Assembly (NCBI RefSeq): GCF_020741395.1
Contig: NZ_DYZA01000207.1
Location: 1-19,933, forward strand
Direction: 5' to 3'
Source: Mailhella massiliensis
Lineage (GTDB): Bacteria > Desulfobacterota > Desulfovibrionia > Desulfovibrionales > Desulfovibrionaceae
Length of the DNA stretch: 19,933 nucleotides
Shown here: positions 14,808 to 19,933 of the stretch, one piece after another
Numbering within the stretch: the stretch's first letter is position 1
Layout: the number at the start of each line of letters is the position of its first letter
Translations under genes and position numbers: made by a program
The notes under the pieces: model-generated
What the model was told of the DNA's origin: nothing
Seen by the model: the letters and a program-made list of their open reading frames with translations, nothing else
The model's database searches: none

Positions 14808-15566
14808 ATGGCTCGATATGTCATGGTCATTGATTCTGAAAAGTGCATGAACTGCAAGGCGTGCATCATTGCCTGCCAGCAGCGCAATCATGTTCCCTAC
14901 GGCCTTTCCCGCAACTGGGTGCATGAAACGGACAGTAAAAGTTCCCCCTGCGGCTTCAAGTTCCAGCCCGGGGCCTGCATGCATTGCGACGATCCTTCCT
15001 GCGTGCGCGCCTGCCCTACGGGAGCCACATGGAAGGGGGCGGACGGCGCTGTGGAAATCGACCGTTCCCGCTGCATAGGTTGCGGAAGCTGCATTGCCGC
15101 CTGTCCCTACCATGCAAGGTTCCGCCATCCCGTGACTGGCACGGCAGACAAGTGCGACTACTGCCGGACGAGCACTCCCGGCGAAGTTCCGGCCTGCGTG
15201 GCCGTGTGCCCCGTGCACTGCCGTATCTTCGGCGATGCGGACGATCCCTCCTCCGATGTTGCGAAAGCCCTTGCCTCGCGCAAGGCTGTGCACGTCATCC
15301 CCATGAACAGCGGCGCAAAGCCCACGCTGACCTATCTTGACGCCACCACCCCCGCAGCCCTGCCCGAAGGCGAGACCGTGAGCTATCCCGTGGACGCCAT
15401 GCGGCCTCTGGCCAAGGGCGTCACCTGGGTGGGCGGCCTTGTGCTTGCCGCACTGACGGGCACTTTTGTCCGCCAGCTCATCAAGTCTTCCGAAAAGGAA
15501 GATGAGGAAATCGCGGCGGAAAAGAAAGGTGCGGCCGCCGAAGCGAAGAAGGAGGATAACGCATGA
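14808..15566 (+). CDS. Four-cluster ferredoxin-type electron transfer subunit with membrane anchor
   Basis: A 252-residue iron-sulfur protein with four cysteine groups for four [4Fe-4S] clusters: 13/16/19/23, 57/60/65/69, 89/92/95/99 and 116/119/130/134. The last part (TPGEVPACVAVCP) is close in style to the beta subunit of formate dehydrogenase-N. No own signal peptide is seen, so it is probably carried through Tat with the catalytic subunit. A hydrophobic helix at about 205-225 anchors it, and the tail is charged and rich in Lys, Glu and Ala. GAGAGG precedes the ATG, 12 bases after the previous stop. It passes electrons between the molybdoenzyme and cytochrome b. Confidence 0.93.
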   Translation: MARYVMVIDSEKCMNCKACIIACQQRNHVPYGLSRNWVHETDSKSSPCGFKFQPGACMHCDDPSCVRACPTGATWKGADGAVEIDRSRCIGCGSCIAACPYHARFRHPVTGTADKCDYCRTSTPGEVPACVAVCPVHCRIFGDADDPSSDVAKALASRKAVHVIPMNSGAKPTLTYLDATTPAALPEGETVSYPVDAMRPLAKGVTWVGGLVLAALTGTFVRQLIKSSEKEDEEIAAEKKGAAAEAKKEDNA

Positions 15567-16273
15567 TCCGTCGACATTCCCGTTCCGCGATATTCATGCA
15601 CTGGTTCAATGCGGTCTGCTGGATATTCCTGCTTTTTTCCGGCTTCGCCCTGCTTGCCGGTGAAATGCAGCCCGTAGGCGAGTGGTGGATCAATCTCTGG
15701 CAGGGAATCTTCGGCGACAGAGGCCTTCTGGTGGCGCACCTTGCCGTGGGCTCCCTGTGGGTTGTCGTGTACGCCCTGTATATCGTGATTTTCTGCCGCA
15801 AGGAGGTTCTGCCTTTCCTGCGCGAAGTCACCACCTTCCATATCAAGAGCGATATCGAATGGTGCATGAAGAAGGGGCTCTGGCTGGTGCTCGGCCCGAA
15901 GAAGACCATGAAGCTCGGTATAGATCCGGCGCTTCCGCCTCAGGGCTTTTACAATGCCGGTCAGCGCATGGTGGCCGTCATGGCCGTGCTCGCGAGCATA
16001 GGCCTTGCCGTGACGGGCATCATCATGGGCTTCTTCTCCGGCAATGTGGAATATGCCCTGTCGGAAACTGTGCTGCAGTGGAGCATTTTCCTTCATTTCT
16101 GCTGCGCCGCCGTCATGGCCATACTGCTGCCCGTGCACATTTACATGGCCGCGCTGGCTCCGGGCGAAGGCCCGGCCCTGCGCTCCATGTTCACGGGTTT
16201 TGTGCCCAGGCATCACATAGAGCATCATAACCCGCTCTGGTATGAGGCTTTGAAGAAGGAAGGCCGCCTGTAA
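15563..16273 (+). CDS. Formate-dehydrogenase-gamma-like cytochrome b membrane subunit
   Basis: A 236-residue membrane protein with four hydrophobic helices and His residues placed for two b hemes: His13, His59, His178 and His192; the 14-residue spacing of the last two matches the FdnI type. The start SRSAIFMHWFNA is typical of the family. It should exchange electrons with the quinone pool and so make the operon a respiratory complex; direction (oxidase or reductase) cannot be told. The ATG overlaps the stop of the iron-sulfur gene (ATGA), with GGAGG upstream. A strong terminator follows. Confidence 0.9.
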   Translation: MIRRHSRSAIFMHWFNAVCWIFLLFSGFALLAGEMQPVGEWWINLWQGIFGDRGLLVAHLAVGSLWVVVYALYIVIFCRKEVLPFLREVTTFHIKSDIEWCMKKGLWLVLGPKKTMKLGIDPALPPQGFYNAGQRMVAVMAVLASIGLAVTGIIMGFFSGNVEYALSETVLQWSIFLHFCCAAVMAILLPVHIYMAALAPGEGPALRSMFTGFVPRHHIEHHNPLWYEALKKEGRL

Positions 16274-16293
16274 GGTATTGCCTGAACCATGGG

Positions 16294-16330
16294 AAAAGAG
16301 CGGAGTCCGCAGAGGCTTCGCTCTTTTTTT
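16294..16330 (+). terminator. Rho-independent terminator of the molybdoenzyme operon
   Basis: AAAAGAGCG pairs with CGCTCTTTT, with an inner AGTC/GGCT pairing, and the strand continues in a run of seven T. It begins 20 bases after the cytochrome b stop. Confidence 0.9.
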
Positions 16331-16953
16331 GAGCTTCCGGCCGTCGGGGCGGCAGGCTCGACGGAGAATGGAGCATGAGGACGCCTCCTTTTTATTTTAC
16401 CGCAAAAGGAATGTGCGGAAAAGGGCGGGGGCACCGTACGGGATCCGCAGCGGCATGCGCCCGGATAGCGGGGAATGGCAAAGGCACGTCTTCCGCCTCA
16501 AAGCAGTGGCAGGGAGGCGTGACGCTCGTCTGCCGCGCAGCCTTTGCGAGGATCTCTTTTCCGTACCGAGTTGTGGGACGTGCCGACACTTCCCTTATTT
16601 TTAAAGCTTTACTTTAAAGATATGGGAGTCTTTGCCGATGGATTCCGCCGGGAAGCGACCGGACATGTTTTTTCTGAAAAGAAAGCCGCAGTCGTGAGGA
16701 AGGCTGTTGTTCTCGGCCGTGAGAGGCAGGGCGGGCGGGTCCGGCTTATGTCCCGGATACGATGCAGCTAGGTACCGCCCGGCAAAGAGTGCTCCGGAGC
16801 TCTTTCCGGGGGCTTGCGGCAGAGAAGCTGCGGGCCCTCTTCGGAAAAGAGGGGCATTGCCTCCGCCGGAGGCGAGATGCGCCTGCCGCAGGAAAGAACA
16901 TGGAATGACGCAGGGCAGGCTTGTACTGCCGCCCGCAGGCAGCGGCAGAGGAG
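16331..16953. other. Long intergenic region, no supported gene
   Basis: About 620 bases between converging genes. Open frames exist on both strands but none has a ribosome binding site with a recognisable protein. A sharply AT-rich patch at about 16590-16625 contains TTTAAAG-CTTTA-CTTTAAA (16600-16618). A hairpin CTGCCGC/GCGGCAG (16926-16932 with 16942-16948) lies just downstream of the GNAT stop on the minus strand, without a T run. The region could be decayed sequence. Confidence 0.5.
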
Positions 16954-17541
16954 CTAGTCCTCCCTGTGGACGCGCATTTCGAGAAGGAAGGGAAAGCGTT
17001 TTTTCCGGACGGCCCAGAGCTCTATCCTCATGCGGTAGAGCACATGGCGTGCGAGCCGGTGCTCCGGGGGAAGGGCGGGGTGGTCGAAGTCGTCTTCCGG
17101 GCGATGTTCCATGCCGAGCCTCTGCATGACGCGCTCTGAGGGCGTATTGAGCGTGGCGGTGAAGCTGCATATCTCCTTCAGCTGAAAGAGGGAAAAGCCC
17201 GCTTCCATGGCAAGGGCCGCCGCTTCCGTGGCAAAGCCCTGCCCCCAGAAGTCCTTGTGCAGCCTCCATCCGATCTCGACAAGAGAAGGCTTGAAGGCCG
17301 GCACGTTCAGCCCGACGAATCCCGCAAAAGGGGTAAGGCCCGGAATGTCCAAAGCCCACAGTCCGAAGCCCTGCCGCTTCATGCGCTCCTGAAGAGCGGC
17401 TGCCAGGGCATCACTTTCCTCATGGGTCAGCGGGGCGGGAAAAAAGCGCATGACGGTGGGGTCGGCATTCAGCACCCGGAAAGGGGCAAGATCGTCTTCC
17501 TTCCACGGGCGCAGGCGGATGCGCGGAGTTTCAAGAATCAT
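16954..17541 (-). CDS. GNAT-family N-acetyltransferase (RimJ/RimL type)
   Basis: A 195-residue acetyltransferase. It begins with the RimJ/RimL-like LETPRIRLRPW and has the acetyl-CoA-binding segment WGQGFATEA at 99-107, then LNTPSERVMQRLGM (131-144), where Asn and Ser are typical of the family. It would acetylate an amino group of a protein N-terminus or a small molecule; the substrate is unknown. The start at 17541 is set by AGGAG five bases upstream; a longer version starting at 17565 lacks that. It stands alone on the minus strand. Confidence 0.88.
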   Translation of the reverse strand: MILETPRIRLRPWKEDDLAPFRVLNADPTVMRFFPAPLTHEESDALAAALQERMKRQGFGLWALDIPGLTPFAGFVGLNVPAFKPSLVEIGWRLHKDFWGQGFATEAAALAMEAGFSLFQLKEICSFTATLNTPSERVMQRLGMEHRPEDDFDHPALPPEHRLARHVLYRMRIELWAVRKKRFPFLLEMRVHRED

Positions 17542-17897
17542 GTTTTCTCCTTGCGGTAAGGCCATGGGCGGTACGCGGCCTGCCGTTTTTCTGGAGGCTT
17601 TGCGCTTCCGGGGCGTTTCTCCGGCGGGCTGAAAGCGCCGTGGCTGTTTTGGGGCAGGGCAAGCAAGTCCGGCTGCCGGGAAAAAAGGGAGCGGGATGAA
17701 GTACTGGTTCCCCGTCCGTGAGGGCAGCCTTTACCTCGGCAGGGAAAACTTTTTCCTTGCGCGACGTTTCCCTTTTTCCCGGGACGGCCGGGGAAGCCCC
17801 CTTGTTGTTTTTCCGGCTCTGCATGAGTTTTCCCCGAAAAGTACGCAGGTAAAGCGGCCGCAACCGCCTGCTCGGCAGGGAAAGAGAGGGGAAGCCC
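17542..17897. other. Intergenic region between the sigma-54 activator and the GNAT gene
   Basis: About 355 bases with no supported gene. It has several G/C-rich short repeats (for example GGGG-AAG-CCCC near 17800) and T-rich stretches, but no hairpin with a T run that clearly terminates the activator gene. A GNAT promoter should lie here but none matched well. Confidence 0.4.
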
Positions 17898-19421
17898 TCA
17901 GAGGGCGGCGTGCCGGAATTCCTTGTAGCTGACGCCGTATTTTTTCATGCGCAGGGCCATCATGCGCTCCGTGAGTCCCAGGGCCTTCGCGGCATGGCCG
18001 AGGTGGCCCTGAAAATGGGAAAGGGCTTCGATGATGTAGGCGCGCTCCATCTCGTCCAGCCGCTGTTGCAGGGAGCCCATGAGGGGATGCGCCTCAGAGC
18101 CGCCTTCCTCGCCGTAGGGGCAGCCTGAGCTGTGCAGGTTGGGCGGCAGGTGCAGGGGCAGGATAAGCCCTTCCTTCCCGACCAGAAGCACGGCGCGTTC
18201 CATGATATTTTCCAGCTCGCGGATATTGCCCGGCCAGCGGTAGCGCTGGAGCATTTCCATGGCGGAAAGGGAAAGGCGTACGCCTGTTTTGCCGTTGGCC
18301 GTGCTGTAGCGTTGGATGAAATGCGCCGCAAGGGAAAGAATGTCTTCCTGCCTGTCACGAAGAGGGGGAAGTTGTATGGGGAAGACATTGAGGCGGTAAT
18401 AGAGATCCTTGCGGAAGGAACCTTCCCTGACCATCTGCTCCAGGTCGCGGTTGGTGGCGGCGATGAGCCGCACGTCGACCTGTATGCTTTCCATGCCGCC
18501 CAGGCGTTCGAAACTGCGTTCCTGAATGACGCGCAGAAGCTTGGCCTGCATGGCCAGGCTGAGTTCTCCCACCTCATCCAGAAAAAGAGTGCCCGTGTCG
18601 GCCAGTTCAAAGCGTCCCTTCCGTATACCCGTAGCTCCGGTGAAGGCTCCGCGTTCATGGCCGAAAAGCTCGCTTTCCACCAGGCTGTCGGGCAGGGCGG
18701 CGCAGTTCAGGGAAATGAAGGGCTTGTTCCTTCTTCCGCTCGCTTCGTGTATGGCATGGGCAGCCAGTTCCTTGCCCGTGCCGCTTTCTCCGCGGAGAAG
18801 CACCGTGGTGGAAGAGGGCGCGGCCTGTCGTATGCGGGTGAACACAAGATCCATGACCTCGGATTGTCCGATGAATCCCGGGATGCGGCCGGGCCTGGCT
18901 TCTTCCTTTTTGCGAGGAGCGGGAGAAAGGCCGGCACGGCACAGCCCGGCGGTGTGGGAAATGAGGGAGGCGATGACGGTGAGCAGGCGGCTCTGATCGT
19001 CCAGCGTTTCCCTTGCCCCGGTTCTGCGATCCACGGCAAGCGCGCCCACAACCTGATCATCCAGACGGATGGGCACACAGAGAAAAGCCGTGTGTTCCTT
19101 GCGCAGGTTTCTGGATCTTGTTCTGTTGAGAAAGCGCGTGTCGCCCGCCACGTCGGGCACGATTTCCGGCCGCCCTCCGGCAATGACACGGCCGGTGATG
19201 CCTTCGCCCATGGCATAGTGGCCCCGTGCTTCTTCCGTGGAGGAAAGCCCGAGAGATGCGTAGATGCGCACTTCGCTTCCGTCGGGGTCGGTAAGTGCGA
19301 TGGAGGCCCGCTTCACGGCCAGGTGCCGGGCCATGATCTGAAGCGTGAGCTGGAGCGCCTCGCGCGGGGGCAGGGAACGCTCCAGCGCGTCGGCGATTTC
19401 GGTAAGCAGGACAAGGTACAT
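17898..19421 (-). CDS. Sigma-54-dependent transcriptional activator, NifA-type (GAF-AAA+-Fis)
   Basis: A 507-residue bacterial enhancer-binding protein. An N-terminal GAF sensor (about 1-160) precedes the AAA+ domain (about 183-415) with Walker A GESGTGKE (211-218), the sigma-54-contacting GAFTGA loop (258-263), Walker B TLFLDEVGE (278-286) and the arginine-rich WPGNIRELEN segment (396-405). A Fis-type helix-turn-helix lies at about 458-500. It remodels sigma-54 RNA polymerase at -24/-12 promoters in response to a signal bound by GAF. No Shine-Dalgarno is evident before the ATG at 19421 and no other start lies just upstream. The nearest target is not identifiable; I saw no convincing -24/-12 site in the intergenic parts of the window. 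Confidence 0.92.
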   Translation of the reverse strand: MYLVLLTEIADALERSLPPREALQLTLQIMARHLAVKRASIALTDPDGSEVRIYASLGLSSTEEARGHYAMGEGITGRVIAGGRPEIVPDVAGDTRFLNRTRSRNLRKEHTAFLCVPIRLDDQVVGALAVDRRTGARETLDDQSRLLTVIASLISHTAGLCRAGLSPAPRKKEEARPGRIPGFIGQSEVMDLVFTRIRQAAPSSTTVLLRGESGTGKELAAHAIHEASGRRNKPFISLNCAALPDSLVESELFGHERGAFTGATGIRKGRFELADTGTLFLDEVGELSLAMQAKLLRVIQERSFERLGGMESIQVDVRLIAATNRDLEQMVREGSFRKDLYYRLNVFPIQLPPLRDRQEDILSLAAHFIQRYSTANGKTGVRLSLSAMEMLQRYRWPGNIRELENIMERAVLLVGKEGLILPLHLPPNLHSSGCPYGEEGGSEAHPLMGSLQQRLDEMERAYIIEALSHFQGHLGHAAKALGLTERMMALRMKKYGVSYKEFRHAAL

Positions 19422-19522
19422 GGTGAGTGTGGACGTTGAATATCCCGGAAGACGGGCCTTGGGCTCGGTGCAAAGATGCGGCCGGAGAAGCGCTCTAGGA
19501 TTGCACAGGGCCAGGGAGGGGC

Positions 19523-19933
19523 TCAGCGCATGACGATATCGGCGAACACGGCGTTGACCGCGCGGGCCAGATCCTCCGGCGCGATGAAGAACTGCAGGCC
19601 GCGCTGTCCGGCGGAAACATAGATTTTTTCAAAATTCCTGGCGGATTCGTCGATGCAGACGGGGTAGGGCTTCTTTGTGCCCACAGGGGAGCACCCCCCT
19701 CTGATGTATCCCGTCAGCGGAAGTACTTCTTTAAGAGGTACCATTTCCACGTTTTTGTCGTGAAAAACAGCGGCGAGTTTTTTCAGGCTGAGCTCGGCGT
19801 TGCCGGGGACAACGGCCATGGCGATGCCGCCCGGATGCCCGCGCGTGACGAGAGTTTTAAACACGCAGGAAGGATCCACCCCCATGCTTTCCGCAACGTG
19901 CGTGGCGGAGAGATCATCAATATCCACAGGATA
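19523..19933 (-). CDS. ybaK: YbaK/EbsC-type aminoacyl-tRNA deacylase, partial (5' end outside window)
   Basis: The last 136 or so residues of a YbaK-family protein, which hydrolyses Cys-tRNA(Pro) made by error. Typical stretches are the VFKTLVTRG segment, VPGNAELSLKKLA, then TGYIRGGCSPVGTKK and the C-terminal GLQFFIAPEDLARAVNA. The frame is open to the window edge and the usual N-terminal 20 or so residues are missing, so the true start lies beyond 19933; a GTG at 19927 is internal. It is followed after about 100 bases by the sigma-54 activator on the same strand. The specific substrate within the family (Cys, Ala or Ser on tRNA) is inference. Confidence 0.92.
   Translation of the reverse strand, partial: YPVDIDDLSATHVAESMGVDPSCVFKTLVTRGHPGGIAMAVVPGNAELSLKKLAAVFHDKNVEMVPLKEVLPLTGYIRGGCSPVGTKKPYPVCIDESARNFEKIYVSAGQRGLQFFIAPEDLARAVNAVFADIVMR

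Noticed and set aside
13614..15293. 559-codon minus-strand open frame
   Set aside because: Antisense to the molybdoenzyme and ferredoxin subunits, which are unmistakable on the plus strand.
18132..19439. 435-codon plus-strand open frame
   Set aside because: Antisense to the sigma-54 activator with all its AAA+ motifs.

Overview
The window is GC-rich bacterial DNA, most likely from a sulfate-reducing-type deltaproteobacterium of the Desulfovibrionales (Desulfovibrio, Bilophila or Mailhella relatives). The reasons are a TunR-like regulator (integrase fold plus TOBE domains, described from sulfate reducers), an FmdE/MoeA fusion, a complete selenium cluster and a periplasmic molybdenum-enzyme operon. 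The genus is inference. No rRNA, tRNA, CRISPR array or insertion sequence was seen.

Layout. (1) 18-1872, minus strand: an SGNH/GDSL esterase and an azlC-azlD amino-acid exporter pair. (2) 2269-6253, plus strand: a selenium cluster of yedE-like transporter, yedF/TusA-like carrier, DUF3343 protein, ribokinase/YjeF-like protein and selD, ending in a strong terminator. selD itself carries an in-frame UGA (codon 15, at the catalytic Cys position) followed by a bacterial SECIS-like hairpin, so the full gene starts at 5186 and not after the UGA. (3) 6486-8859, minus strand: mobA and an FmdE-zinc ribbon-MoeA fusion; divergent from them is a TunR-like Mo/W-responsive regulator (9181-10185). (4) 10318-12375, plus strand: a sharply defined unit with a near-consensus sigma-70 promoter, a small secreted helix-hairpin-helix protein, a structured spacer, a larger secreted protein and a strong terminator. 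The larger protein is interrupted in frame by one UGA that would create a Sec-Ala-Thr-Cys (UxxC) redox motif; it is the best candidate here for an undescribed selenoprotein. (5) 12639-16273, plus strand: a Tat-exported molybdopterin oxidoreductase, a four-cluster ferredoxin subunit and a four-helix cytochrome b. (6) 16954-19933, minus strand: a GNAT acetyltransferase, a GAF/AAA+/Fis sigma-54 activator and the C-terminal part of a YbaK-type deacylase that runs off the right edge.

How it fits together. The selenium genes would provide selenophosphate for selenocysteine, used at least by SelD and probably by the secreted UxxC protein. MobA, the MoeA-like fusion and the TunR-like regulator deal with molybdenum/tungsten cofactor supply and sensing, which the neighbouring periplasmic molybdoenzyme needs. 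The window therefore reads as a selenium plus molybdenum metabolism neighbourhood. That the secreted UxxC protein works with the molybdoenzyme is inference from proximity only; a terminator separates the two units.
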